Below, piece by piece: positions 43,102 to 52,326 of a DNA stretch of 64,000 bases. A program made the translations under genes and the position numbers. Position 1 is the stretch's first letter. Each line of letters opens with the position of its first letter. The notes below the pieces were generated by a model. That model did no database searches. It had not been told where the DNA came from and was given only the letters and a program-made list of their open reading frames with translations. Origin of the DNA: Spirochaetota bacterium (GTDB lineage: Bacteria; Spirochaetota; UBA4802; UBA5550); contig JAFGBT010000015.1 of NCBI GenBank assembly GCA_016933025.1, positions 222,549 through 286,548 of the forward strand, given 5' to 3'.

Positions 43102-44205
43102 ATGTCCAGAGATATAAGCAGAAGAACGTTTTTGGGAAGGAGCGCTCTCGGCGCGGCTGCGGCCCTTCTGCCGGTGACCTTGGTGAATGTTGTTTTTGGC
43201 CAGAAGAAGGGGGGCGCGGCACAAAAGGCGAAGGCGGCCGGCGACAAAACCGACTTCACCTTCGCGTATATTTCAGACGCCCACATACAGCAGATTTCGG
43301 GGAATAAATTCGTGCGCAACTGGGACCAGGGGCTCAAGCGCGCGGTCGCCGAAGCAAATTTGCTCATACCGAGGCCGGATTTCGTCATGTTCGGAGGCGA
43401 CCTGGGCCAACTCGGCAAAAAGGAGGAACTCGACCATGGCGCGGAAATAATGTCGGCGTGCAAATACAAAACGCACTACGTTATGGGCGAGCATGACTTT
43501 TACCTGGACATGGGAGCCTGCTGGGAAAAGCTCTTTGGAAAGCAGTATTACAGCTTTGACCACAAGGGGGTCCATTTCATCGTGCTGAACAGCATCCTGA
43601 CCTACGACAGCTGGAACAAGAAATGGCCAAGCGCCATGGAACGCATGGTCCAGATGGCCGGCCTGGACAATCCCCTCGGCTCCCCGTTCATGGTGGGGGA
43701 GGCCCAGAGAAAATGGCTCGCCGCCGATCTCGCGAAGGTCGATAAGAACGTTCCGGTGATTCTTTTTTCGCATTCACCGATACAGAAGATATACAAGGGA
43801 TGGAACTTCTGGACCGAGGACGCCGAAAAGGTCCAGGCCCTGCTCAAGCCGTTCAAGAAGGTGACTGTGATATACGGGCACGTTCACCAGATTCAGTACA
43901 ACCAGATCGGCAATATCTCCTTCAACTCGGTGATGGCGACCGCCTGGCCCTGGCCCTATCCGCAGTCCTATGCCCTGGCCAAGAGCAGCCTGCCCGTCCT
44001 GACCGTACCGATGAACAGGGCGGACCCCTTCTTTGAAAGGGACGCCACGGGATGGCAGTTCATCGACGTGAACAGCGGGAAGGTCGCCGCCAACTACCTC
44101 CTGACGGACAATGAAAACCGGACCGTGAAGTACAACCGGAAGACGGGGAGGCCGGAGGACGTGAAGTACCAGAACAAAAGAACTGCCGCTCAGGAACATT
44201 ATTGA
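43102..44205 (+). CDS. Tat-exported metallophosphoesterase
   Basis: A 367-residue protein with a twin-arginine signal (ISRRTFLGRSALGAAAALL). The calcineurin-like metal-binding set is complete: AYISDAHI, MFGGDLGQLG, MGEHDFYLD (GNHD block with Asn to Glu), LFSHSPIQ and VIYGHVHQ. The family hydrolyses phosphoesters, often nucleotides or phospholipids. It starts ten bases after the peroxidase stop with AAGGAG ahead, and a cytochrome c follows after 19 bases. The folded export through Tat suggests cofactor loading in the cytoplasm. Confidence 0.92.
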   Translation: MSRDISRRTFLGRSALGAAAALLPVTLVNVVFGQKKGGAAQKAKAAGDKTDFTFAYISDAHIQQISGNKFVRNWDQGLKRAVAEANLLIPRPDFVMFGGDLGQLGKKEELDHGAEIMSACKYKTHYVMGEHDFYLDMGACWEKLFGKQYYSFDHKGVHFIVLNSILTYDSWNKKWPSAMERMVQMAGLDNPLGSPFMVGEAQRKWLAADLAKVDKNVPVILFSHSPIQKIYKGWNFWTEDAEKVQALLKPFKKVTVIYGHVHQIQYNQIGNISFNSVMATAWPWPYPQSYALAKSSLPVLTVPMNRADPFFERDATGWQFIDVNSGKVAANYLLTDNENRTVKYNRKTGRPEDVKYQNKRTAAQEHY

Positions 44206-44224
44206 TATCGACAGGAGAATCAAC

Positions 44225-44632
44225 ATGACAAGAAACAGTATCATCATAAGCGGCGTTATGCTGCTTGTATTCGGCTTCATTTATGCCGATACCTTCACGA
44301 AGGAAGATGTCATCCGCTGGCAGAAGGAGTTCGACGCCGCCGCTAAATACGGGAGACAGCTCTGGGAAAATTCGGCATCCTTCAAGCTGGGGACCAACAA
44401 TGTCGCCTGCGCCCAGTGCCATCCGAACGCGACGAATACGCACCCCGAGACGTATCCGAAATTCCAGAAACAGCTGGGAAGGGTCGTCTCACTGGCGGAA
44501 ATGGTTAACTGGTGCATTATCAATCCGCTGGAAGGGAAGCCGCTGAAGCTCGATTCAAAAGAGATGGTCGCCCTGCTTGCGTATATCCACTCCGAACGCA
44601 GGGGCGTCAAGCTGGCGCCGGGGAAACATTAA
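44225..44632 (+). CDS. mono-haem cytochrome c, SoxX-like
   Basis: A 135-residue secreted protein with signal MTRNSIIISGVMLLVFGFIY. The single haem site is CAQCH at residues 62-66, with VSLAEMVNWCIINPLEGKPL supplying a possible Met ligand. Length and layout resemble SoxX or thiosulfate-pathway cytochromes, but no sox genes are seen. It may be the electron donor to the peroxidase encoded upstream. GACAGGAG is the Shine-Dalgarno. Confidence 0.88.
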   Translation: MTRNSIIISGVMLLVFGFIYADTFTKEDVIRWQKEFDAAAKYGRQLWENSASFKLGTNNVACAQCHPNATNTHPETYPKFQKQLGRVVSLAEMVNWCIINPLEGKPLKLDSKEMVALLAYIHSERRGVKLAPGKH

Positions 44633-44657
44633 AAAGGGGCGCCTTCCGGCGCCCCCT
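44630..44657 (-). terminator. intrinsic terminator of the glutamine synthetase gene
   Basis: GGGGCGCC at 44636-44643 pairs perfectly with GGCGCCCC at 44648-44655 around TTCC. On the minus strand it is followed by TTTTT (44635-44631), just after the glutamine synthetase stop. It also closes the convergent cytochrome gene. Confidence 0.85.
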
Positions 44658-44663
44658 GGATTC

Positions 44664-46832
44664 CTAGTTCACAAACAGCATCTCCCAGAACTTGGGCATG
44701 GGCCAGAGGTCGTCGGCGGTGTGGAGCTCGAGTTCGTCCGCCAGCTTCCTGATGCCGTCCATGGCCGGCCTTACTTCGGCGCACATGAACTCGGCTTTTT
44801 GATATTCGTGCAACCCGCCCGCTTTTTCCAGCTTCGATTTCAGGGTCCCTGCCGATGACCGGATACCGCAGATCAGCTCGGCGACGCATTTGAGCAGTTC
44901 CCTCTGCGGTCCGAGGTCCAATCCGGCTCCGAGGACCTTCTCTGTGCCGGCGACCGACTCCGAAAGGTCCTTCTGATACCTGACCGCTGCCGGGACCACC
45001 TGGCTCGATATGATATTATAGAGGGCCTTCGCCTCTATCTCGATGTCTTTGCAGTATTTTTCGATCTTGATCGTGTACCGCGATTTCAACTCGACCTGGG
45101 AGAGGACCTTGTACTTTTCGAAAAGCACGTGCGCCTTGTCGGTCATGAGCGCCTTAAGGGCCTCAGGCGTGGTCTTGAGGTTCGGGAGCCTGCGCCGTTC
45201 CGCTTCCTTCTGCCATTCATCGGAGTAGTTGTCGCCCATGAACAGGATCGGCTTGACCTTCGGGATCTCCTCCTTCAGCACGTCAATCACGGCCTCCTTG
45301 ATGTTGATCGCCCCCCGCTTCTCGATCATGTCCGCGATTTCATCGAGGGCCTCCGCCATGATGGTGTTGAGGACGGTCGCGGGGAAGGATATGCTCTGCG
45401 ACGAGCCGACGGCGCGGAACTCGAACTTGTTGCCGGTGAAGGCGAAGGGTGAGGTCCGGTTGCGGTCGGAGTTGTCCCTGCTCACCACGGGCAGGGAGGA
45501 TATGCCGAGGTCTATGATCGCCTTGTCGGTAACGCCGTTTGCAGCGCCCTTTTCGATGCTCTCGAGAATGCGGGTGAGCTGTTCTCCCAGGAAGACCGAT
45601 ATGATGGCCGGCGGCGCCTCGTTGGCGCCCAGCCGGTGGTCGTTGGAGGCCGAGCCGATCGACGCCCTCAATAGATCTGCGTGGCGGTGGACCGCCTTCA
45701 GGGTCGCCAGGAGGAAGACCAGGAACTGTATGTTGTCGTGCGGGGTCTTGCCCGGCTTGAACAGGTTGATGCCGTCGTCGGTCGAGAGCGACCAGTTGAC
45801 GTGTTTGCCAGAGCCGTTGATGCCGGCAAACGGCTTCTCGTGGAGCAGGACCGCCATGTTGTGCTGGCGGGCCACTTGCTGCAGCTTGTCCATGACCAGG
45901 AGGTTGTGGTCCACGGCGATATTGGCCTCTTCGTAGATCGGCGCGATCTCGAACTGCGACGGCGCGACCTCGTTGTGCCTCGTCTTCGCCGGTATGCCGA
46001 GCTTGTAGAGCTCTTCCTCTACGTCATGCATGAACGACTGCATCCGCTCCTTGATGCTGCCGAAGTACTGATCCTCGAGCTCCTGCCCCTTCGCGGGCGG
46101 CGCTCCCAGGATGGTCCTGCCGGTGAGCACCAGGTCCTGCCTCTTGTAGAAGTAGTCCATGTCGATGCAGAAGTATTCCTGCTCGGGGCCCAGGTTCGAC
46201 ACGATCTTCTTTGACGCGCCGTTTCCGAGCAGCCTGAGCACCCTGAGGGCGCTGTCGTTGACCGCGCGAATCGACCGGAGGAGGGGCGTTTTCTTGTCCA
46301 GCGCCTCGCCGTGGTACGATATGAACGCCGAGGGAATGCAGAGGGTGATGCCGATCCCGTTCTTCCGGAGGAATGCCGGGCTCGACATGTCCCACGCGGT
46401 ATAGCCGCGGGCCTCGAAGGTGGCCCGGAGGCCGCCGCTGGGGAAGCTCGATGCGTCCGGTTCCCCCTGCACGAGCTGCTCGCCGGTAAACCGCTCGATC
46501 ACCTCGCCCGGCCCGGATATCTCGATGAACGCGTCATGCTTCTCCGCGGTCGCGCCGGTCATCGGCTGGAACCAGTGGGCGAAATGCGTGGCCCCGTGTT
46601 CCAGGGCCCATTCCTTCATCGCCTGAGCCACGGCATCGGCCGTTTTGGCGTCGAGCTTGATGCCTTTGTCTACGCTCTCTTTCAGCCTTTTATAGACGGC
46701 GGCGGGGAGCTTCTTGCGCATCAACCTGTCGCTGAAGGTGTCTTCGCCGAAGTAGCTGGAGATCGGGAGGTCTTTCTCCTTTGCGACGGTGTATGATCTC
46801 TCGGTCGCGATCGTGGGCGTAATTTTTTTCAT
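44664..46832 (-). CDS. glnN: glutamine synthetase type III
   Basis: A 722-residue enzyme, the length of GSIII, the large class found in Bacteroidetes, spirochaetes and some cyanobacteria. It makes glutamine from glutamate, ammonia and ATP. The signatures NRTSPFAFTGNKFEFRAVG and SSQSISFPATVLNTI are GSIII-specific, and KHVNWSLSTDDGINLF is the ATP/glutamate region. A longer open frame to 46862 exists, but ATG 46832 follows GGAGGG. No nitrogen-regulatory gene is adjacent. Confidence 0.95.
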   Translation of the reverse strand: MKKITPTIATERSYTVAKEKDLPISSYFGEDTFSDRLMRKKLPAAVYKRLKESVDKGIKLDAKTADAVAQAMKEWALEHGATHFAHWFQPMTGATAEKHDAFIEISGPGEVIERFTGEQLVQGEPDASSFPSGGLRATFEARGYTAWDMSSPAFLRKNGIGITLCIPSAFISYHGEALDKKTPLLRSIRAVNDSALRVLRLLGNGASKKIVSNLGPEQEYFCIDMDYFYKRQDLVLTGRTILGAPPAKGQELEDQYFGSIKERMQSFMHDVEEELYKLGIPAKTRHNEVAPSQFEIAPIYEEANIAVDHNLLVMDKLQQVARQHNMAVLLHEKPFAGINGSGKHVNWSLSTDDGINLFKPGKTPHDNIQFLVFLLATLKAVHRHADLLRASIGSASNDHRLGANEAPPAIISVFLGEQLTRILESIEKGAANGVTDKAIIDLGISSLPVVSRDNSDRNRTSPFAFTGNKFEFRAVGSSQSISFPATVLNTIMAEALDEIADMIEKRGAINIKEAVIDVLKEEIPKVKPILFMGDNYSDEWQKEAERRRLPNLKTTPEALKALMTDKAHVLFEKYKVLSQVELKSRYTIKIEKYCKDIEIEAKALYNIISSQVVPAAVRYQKDLSESVAGTEKVLGAGLDLGPQRELLKCVAELICGIRSSAGTLKSKLEKAGGLHEYQKAEFMCAEVRPAMDGIRKLADELELHTADDLWPMPKFWEMLFVN

Positions 46833-47105
46833 TGGTCCCTCCGAGTGCTTTGCAGCATTCATGTTGTAACAGGTTGAATATAATTTTTATGGCATAATTT
46901 TGTCAACAGTTGTGATGACATGCACCGCATAAATCCGCATAATTTAACACTGACGTAATAAAATCGGCGTTATGGCATCCGCCCAGGTTCACGGAGCAGC
47001 ACTATTTTTTCATGTATGATTTCGGGGAGCCGTTCCCTGGTTTCAACGGTAACCTCGCATATTCCAATATCGGCTCTTTCCTTTACGTGTTTGATAGCAT
47101 CATGA

Positions 47106-47336
47106 TCACCTGAACCGGCTGATGAGGTACAGTATCAGGCTTATTATGATACTGAGGATGATCGAGGTGACAATCGGGAAGTGAAAGGTGAAGTTCTTTC
47201 TCTGTATGGCTATGTCCCCGGGCAGGCGGCCCAGGTGCCTGAGAAAGGGAACCGAGTCCCTGAACACCAGGACAAGGCCGACGATCAGAATCACGGCCCC
47301 TATCACGATAAGCGATTTCCCGATTGATCCGTTCAT
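47106..47336 (-). CDS. DUF2905 membrane protein
   Basis: A 76-residue protein with two membrane helices, IGKSLIVIGAVILIVGLVLV and FPIVTSIILSIIISLILYLI. The motif LGRLPGDIAIQRKNFTFHFP is diagnostic for DUF2905 (function unknown). ATG at 47336; the open frame further upstream to 47384 has no start signal. It is divergent from rsmA. Confidence 0.88.
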   Translation of the reverse strand: MNGSIGKSLIVIGAVILIVGLVLVFRDSVPFLRHLGRLPGDIAIQRKNFTFHFPIVTSIILSIIISLILYLISRFR

Positions 47337-47509
47337 AACGCGCTTTGACGGATGATTGTAGCATGAAGGGCCGGGGCGAGTCAAACAATTTCCCGCTTCC
47401 CTCCCGGATGCGGATCCTTCCGGGGCAGGGATAAAAATATCTTGCCCGAATCGCGGCGTTGCTGTATAGGAGGGGAGGGGACGCGGCCTGTCTGCGACCC
47501 GGGGCGTCC

Positions 47510-48358
47510 ATGAACAGGACTGAGATTAAACAGATCATCGCCGAGCGGGGGCTACGGCCGAACAAGAAGCTGGGGCAGAATTTCCTGGTCGACGGCGGCG
47601 CGCGGGAGCGGATCGCAGGCGCCATGGGCCTCTCGAACGCGGACCGGGTGCTGGAGGTCGGCCCGGGGCTCGGGGCCCTGACCGGGCGGCTGATAGAGCT
47701 CGCAGGCCATGTCACGGCGGTTGAGATCGACGCCGGGTATTCCCGCTACCTGGCTGAGAGGTTCGCCGGCGCCGCCAATTTCAGGCTGATCCACGGCGAC
47801 TTTTTGAAGAGCCCGCCGGATGAGTCGTTCACGAAAATCGTGTCGAATCTTCCATATTATTGTTCCTCCGAGATGCTGTTCGGGTTTTCACGGTATGACG
47901 CGCCGAATGTCTATGTAATGCTCCAGAAGGAGATGGCGGAAAGGATAACGGCGTCACCCGGGAACAAAAACTACGGGGCCCTCACCGTGGCCCTTTGGTT
48001 CTACTACGAGGCCAAGGCGCTCTTCACCGTGTCGCGGGAATCGTTCTATCCGAGGCCGGAGGTGACCTCGACCTTCCTGAGGCTGTCGCGCCGCTCGTCG
48101 TTCCTCCTTGAGGGCGATGATATCGAACTGTTCCACAATCTGGTTAAATCCGCGTTCTGGGGAAGGAGAAAGACGATCCTCAGGGCCCTGGCCGAGTCGC
48201 CGCACCTCTCGGACGGGGAGGGGGCGCCGTCCCTCGGCAGGTCGCGGGCGGAGCGCCTGTTGGACGGGGCCGGCATCGACCCGGCCCTGCGCGGCGAGGA
48301 CCTGGCGCCGGAGGAGTATGTCGCGCTGGCGAGGGCGTGGCGGAAGGCGGCAAATTAA
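47510..48358 (+). CDS. rsmA: 16S rRNA (adenine1518-N6/adenine1519-N6)-dimethyltransferase
   Basis: KsgA/RsmA dimethylates two adjacent adenines in helix 45 of 16S rRNA. The 282 residues show the family order: KKLGQNFLVDGGARERIAGA, DRVLEVGPGLGALTGRLIEL (SAM binding), VTAVEIDAGYS and VSNLPYYCSSEMLF (NLPY, target base), then a C-terminal helical domain. The ATG at 47510 gives the normal start MNRTEIKQIIAERGLRPNKK. Confidence 0.95.
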   Translation: MNRTEIKQIIAERGLRPNKKLGQNFLVDGGARERIAGAMGLSNADRVLEVGPGLGALTGRLIELAGHVTAVEIDAGYSRYLAERFAGAANFRLIHGDFLKSPPDESFTKIVSNLPYYCSSEMLFGFSRYDAPNVYVMLQKEMAERITASPGNKNYGALTVALWFYYEAKALFTVSRESFYPRPEVTSTFLRLSRRSSFLLEGDDIELFHNLVKSAFWGRRKTILRALAESPHLSDGEGAPSLGRSRAERLLDGAGIDPALRGEDLAPEEYVALARAWRKAAN

Positions 48359-48488
48359 TAAGCAAAATATTTTTCCCGCAATGAACGCAAAGCTCGTAGA
48401 GGTTTCTGTCATGCCTGACCAGGCTTTCAACATCCATCGTACTTGACAAAGCCCGCGACATGTGGTATCCTTGCATGAATCAATCATC

Positions 48489-48689
48489 ATGAAAGACCGT
48501 ACGCGCCCCCACATACGAATCACCGACGGAACGGACGACGACCGCGAGTACCGGGAGTACTGGCTGTCGCGGACGCCCGGGGAACGAATCGCGGCGGTCG
48601 AGTTCCTGCGCGAGCAGTTTTACCCCGGCCGTGCCGGCGAAGGAACACCGCGGATCGTCAAAGTGATAACCATCAGGGAATTGTCATGA
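48489..48689 (+). CDS. small protein paired with a nucleotidyltransferase
   Basis: A 66-residue protein beginning MKDRTRPHIRITDGTDDDRE. The middle, YREYWLSRTPGERIAAVEFL, is a pattern repeatedly seen in short genes just before a nucleotidyltransferase in other bacteria. Its stop overlaps the next start by four bases (ATGA). A toxin-antitoxin or similar two-gene module is likely; which protein is the toxin is not known from sequence. Confidence 0.75.
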   Translation: MKDRTRPHIRITDGTDDDREYREYWLSRTPGERIAAVEFLREQFYPGRAGEGTPRIVKVITIRELS

Positions 48690-49126
48690 TCATCCATAAC
48701 GATTTTCACGATATTATTCTCTCATTGCAAAAGCAGAGGGTGGAGTTTGTTATCGCGGGAGCGTTCGCGCTCGCGCTCTACGGCCATCCGCGCGCCACCG
48801 GGGACATTGACATATGGGTAAAGCCGGACCGGGATAACGCCGGGCGGCTGCTTGCCGCCATTCGCGACTTCGGTTTCACGTCGCTGGATATAATCGAAGA
48901 CGACATCCTGTCGGGGAAAGTCATTCAGCTTGGATATCCGCCGGTGCGGATAGACTTCATCACGAGGCTGACGGGCCTCACTTCTGAAGAAATATGGAAT
49001 GGCCGCACCCCGGGGCCATTCGGCGATCTCACGGTTGACTATATCGGCAGGGAAAGTTTCATCAAAAATAAGAAGGCCATCGGCAGGAACAAGGACCTTG
49101 CGGACATAGACGCGCTGACGAACTGA
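48686..49126 (+). CDS. nucleotidyltransferase-fold protein
   Basis: A 146-residue protein with the nucleotidyltransferase pattern VIAGAFALALYGHPRATGDI followed by DIWVKPD (Gly-containing turn then Asp-x-Asp for metal). YPPVRIDFITRL supplies the third acidic residue. This is the DUF6036/AbiEii-like class found with small upstream partners. Coupled to the gene at 48489. Confidence 0.85.
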   Translation: MIIHNDFHDIILSLQKQRVEFVIAGAFALALYGHPRATGDIDIWVKPDRDNAGRLLAAIRDFGFTSLDIIEDDILSGKVIQLGYPPVRIDFITRLTGLTSEEIWNGRTPGPFGDLTVDYIGRESFIKNKKAIGRNKDLADIDALTN

Positions 49127-49278
49127 TGCTTAAAAAAACCGCCGGATAAATCATGCGCGAAAATCACGGATGGATGAATCCTTCATGATCCTATCATCTT
49201 TTCCTCTGCGGGAGACTCTTTTTTTTTCTCGCAAAGAACGCGAAGTCCGCTGGGGAATAGACGTGTCGGGGAAATGAG

Positions 49279-50292
49279 TTACAGCCTTTTGTAGAAATTC
49301 GTCCTGTATGCCTTTTCCAGTCCGGCCATGTCAGTCTCAATTCCCCACAGCACGAGCTTCCGGTTGCGTTCCGGCCCCGTGGCGACCGGCTCGCGTCCCT
49401 TCAGACAGGTGTCCACCACCGCTTTGAAGCTTGCAAGGAGAGCCTCCGGAGAATCCGTTCCCTTCTGCGCCATATCCTTTTTAACCGATTCGAACACGAT
49501 CTTCTCGAAATGGTCCCTGATTCTCGGAACGCCGAAGAGGGCGTCGAAGTCCAGGCCGTAGAAGTCGGCGATAAACCGATAGGAGTTTTCAACCTCCTGG
49601 CGCTCGTCCTCGGACTGCGTCAGCATCCAGCCGGCAATGGCGTTGCCGAGCAGGGTCGCAGTGGTGTTGAGAAGCGCCGTGTCCCAGAGGTTCTGATAGA
49701 TGGAGACCTCGGCTTCAAGGCCGGTCCGGTATTCGAGCTCGGCAATGGAACGCGCCGTCGGTATTATCTCGTTCGCCTTCTCGTGATAATTAACCATCAC
49801 GGGAAGCGACAGCCGTTCCGCGTTCTCCCGCAGTCCCTCCTCCTTTTCCAGGAGGGCGACCGCGCTCATTTTCAGGAACAGGCCCTCTTCCGCCATGGCG
49901 CGGGTGAAGACAAGGGCGTTCTCGGAGCTTTTTTCGATTTCGAAGATGCGCTCGTACACGGCGCGGGTCTTGCCCATTTCTTTCGGCAGCTGGTCATAGG
50001 CCAGATGGTAGCCGGCGGCCGCCGCGGACGCCGGCGGGACGGTCCCGCTCGAGCGCGCGGGCTTCTCCTTCGCCAGCTCGGTGAGCAGGGCGGAGAGGTC
50101 GGCCGACAGTCCGGTCACCTCCGGGTTCGAGTAAAAGGAGGTCATGTCGCCGGCCGATTCGGCGAGGCCGCACAGCTTGCGGAACACGCCCGTCGCCTTC
50201 TTCAGGGTCTCGTTGGATTCGCCAAGCCGGTCCCGGTAGGCGTTCAATCCCAGCTCGTAGCCGGATAACATCTTTTTGATTGTCTCGTCCAT
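49279..50292 (-). CDS. unknown cytoplasmic helical protein
   Basis: A 337-residue protein without signal peptide or membrane helix and without any motif known to me. It is helical by composition (MDETIKKMLSGYELGLNAYR at the start, then repeated Leu/Glu/Lys heptad-like runs). Its ATG shares one base with the stop of the upstream gene (TAATG), so the two are translated together. No neighbour gives a functional clue. Confidence 0.7.
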   Translation of the reverse strand: MDETIKKMLSGYELGLNAYRDRLGESNETLKKATGVFRKLCGLAESAGDMTSFYSNPEVTGLSADLSALLTELAKEKPARSSGTVPPASAAAAGYHLAYDQLPKEMGKTRAVYERIFEIEKSSENALVFTRAMAEEGLFLKMSAVALLEKEEGLRENAERLSLPVMVNYHEKANEIIPTARSIAELEYRTGLEAEVSIYQNLWDTALLNTTATLLGNAIAGWMLTQSEDERQEVENSYRFIADFYGLDFDALFGVPRIRDHFEKIVFESVKKDMAQKGTDSPEALLASFKAVVDTCLKGREPVATGPERNRKLVLWGIETDMAGLEKAYRTNFYKRL

Positions 50293-50906
50293 TAGCCGAT
50301 CGCCTCCTTGAGCCAGGTTCCCATCAGCCTGAGCCGCTCGTCGCCGGGCGGGAGCACCGATCGGTACGGAGGGTATGATACTATCTTTTCATAGGTGACG
50401 TCCGGGTCCAGACTCTTGAGTTTGTCCCAGACGGCCCTGACGTCTGATTTTTTCCCTTTTTTTCTTGAAGCGCAGGCGGTTCGGTAATGGACCAGCGCGG
50501 TGAAGAGGTTCAGGACCTGTTCGACGGCCTGCCGTGACGCGTTGATCATGTCGTTCCTCCGCGCCGACGCTCCTGCCACGGCATTGTAGAGCTCCGTGTG
50601 GCCGGTCGATTTATTCACCGCGTCGATCATTATACGCTCGGCTGCGGCGCCGGCCTCGTCGCCGAATAGCTCTTTGATTTTAAGGCCGTTCTCGTAGCGG
50701 TCCGCCTGTTCCGCTAGCGACACTGAGAACATGTCGCCGGCGGCGGCGACCCGGTCCGCGTATTCAGCCGCGTCTTTCGACGAGGCGAGCAGCTCGAGAT
50801 AGTTGTGGTATTCCGCGATCTGGTTTTTGTTCAGCTCCGGGGCGGTCTCGCATTCCCGGAGACGGGCTTCAAGGTACTGCTTCTGTTCTTTCATAAGATC
50901 GGCCAT
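50292..50906 (-). CDS. unknown helical protein coupled to the gene at 49279
   Basis: A 204-residue soluble protein of unknown family. It begins MADLMKEQKQYLEARLRECE and is rich in helices, with a basic patch RKKGKKSDVRAVWDKLKS near the end. GGAGG stands ahead of the ATG. The two-gene unit is bracketed by intergenic DNA. Confidence 0.7.
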   Translation of the reverse strand: MADLMKEQKQYLEARLRECETAPELNKNQIAEYHNYLELLASSKDAAEYADRVAAAGDMFSVSLAEQADRYENGLKIKELFGDEAGAAAERIMIDAVNKSTGHTELYNAVAGASARRNDMINASRQAVEQVLNLFTALVHYRTACASRKKGKKSDVRAVWDKLKSLDPDVTYEKIVSYPPYRSVLPPGDERLRLMGTWLKEAIG

Positions 50907-51197
50907 GGCTCCTCCGTGTGCCCTTGTAGTACCCTATGGGATAATGCTTGTCAATATTTTTATACATCACGATCCGGCTCCGCCGAGGGATTATTGAAAG
51001 AATACGGCTATAAATATATTGTTAAATCATATAAAAAATACTTGGCGTGAAATATTTCATATTATACATAATTAAACGCGGAGGCCGCAGAGTTCGCGGA
51101 TGAAGAAGGGCAGGGTTATCATAGGAAAACAATTATTTTTTCTCTGCGCATTTTGGGTTGAAAATACATCGAAACAATACGATCCGGTGGTGTGAGC

Positions 51198-52295
51198 ATG
51201 TATACTGATTTACTAATCTACTACTTTTCCGGCACCGGCAATGCCCTGTCGGCGGCCCGGTGGATCGCGGAGCACGCGCGCAAGAAGGGAATAAAAGCGG
51301 AAATAATCCCTATAGATAGGTTCAAAAAGATAACCGTTCCCCCGGCCGCGGGCAGAAGGCTGATAGGCTTCTGCTACCCGACCCACGGGTTCAATCTTCC
51401 CTGGTACATGCTGAAGTTTATTATGAAATTTCCGATCTCCGCGCATTGCGACGCGTTTCTCCTGAACACGCGGGCGGGCTCGAAGATCTTCGGCTGGTAT
51501 GCTCCCGGGATCAGCGGTATCGCGCAGGTGCTTCCGGCGCTCATACTGTTAATGAAACGATTCAGGATACGGGGAATGCTGCCTCTTGACATGCCGTCGA
51601 ACTGGATATCGATCCATCCCGGGTTCAAGAGCGCCACGGTCGTGGGTATTGTCGCCAGGTGCAGGTCCATGGCGGCCGGATTCTGCGAAAGGATTTTCAG
51701 CGGACGGGCATATTACAGGCCGAACGTGTTCATCATGCTCCCGGTCGACCTGGCGCTCGCGCCGATAGCGTTCCTGTACTTTATCTACGGCCGCTTTTAC
51801 CTGGCGAAGGTCTTTATCGCGTCGACCGATTGCGATACTTGCAGGCTGTGCGAAATCAAGTGCCCGACCGCCTCGATTAAAATAATAGACAGGAGGCCGT
51901 TCTGGAAATTCACCTGCGAAAGCTGCATGCGCTGCATCAACATCTGCCCGCGCAAGGCGATCCAGACGTCGCATTCCCTCGCGGTGATCATTTCCGTGAT
52001 CAGCTCGCTTCTGCCGGTAGCCCTGGCCCTCAGGCTCCTTGATGCCTATATCCCTCCGGCCCTGGCAAGGCCGGTCGATTTCATCATCGAGTGGAGCGTA
52101 ACGATCTCGACGATTTTCATCGTGTCGGGCGCGGTCTTCTGGCTCATACGGGTGAAAATAATCAATACGCTATTTACGTTCACCTCGCTCACGAAATACT
52201 GGAGGCGCTACCTGGCGCCCGGCATCAGGCCGAAGGATTATCAGACGAAATCCGCCCTATCCTCATCTTCGCCCGAACCGCCTTCGCTGCGCTGA
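51198..52295 (+). CDS. EFR1-type flavodoxin/ferredoxin fusion protein
   Basis: A 365-residue protein. The N-terminal flavodoxin-like part begins LLIYYFSGTGNALSAARWI (FMN phosphate loop SGTGN) with FCYPTHGFNLPWYM. Two 4Fe-4S clusters follow: CDTCRLCEIKCPTASI and CESCMRCINICPRKAI. The C-terminus has hydrophobic stretches, with two or three membrane helices (SLAVIISVISSLLPVALAL and TISTIFIVSGAVFWLI). Such proteins pass electrons at the membrane; the partner is unknown. The frame also has GTG at 51192, but ATG 51198 is a better start. Confidence 0.85.
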   Translation: MYTDLLIYYFSGTGNALSAARWIAEHARKKGIKAEIIPIDRFKKITVPPAAGRRLIGFCYPTHGFNLPWYMLKFIMKFPISAHCDAFLLNTRAGSKIFGWYAPGISGIAQVLPALILLMKRFRIRGMLPLDMPSNWISIHPGFKSATVVGIVARCRSMAAGFCERIFSGRAYYRPNVFIMLPVDLALAPIAFLYFIYGRFYLAKVFIASTDCDTCRLCEIKCPTASIKIIDRRPFWKFTCESCMRCINICPRKAIQTSHSLAVIISVISSLLPVALALRLLDAYIPPALARPVDFIIEWSVTISTIFIVSGAVFWLIRVKIINTLFTFTSLTKYWRRYLAPGIRPKDYQTKSALSSSSPEPPSLR

Positions 52296-52326
52296 TGCCG
52301 TTGTGACGCCGGCCCGTGATTCCTGG

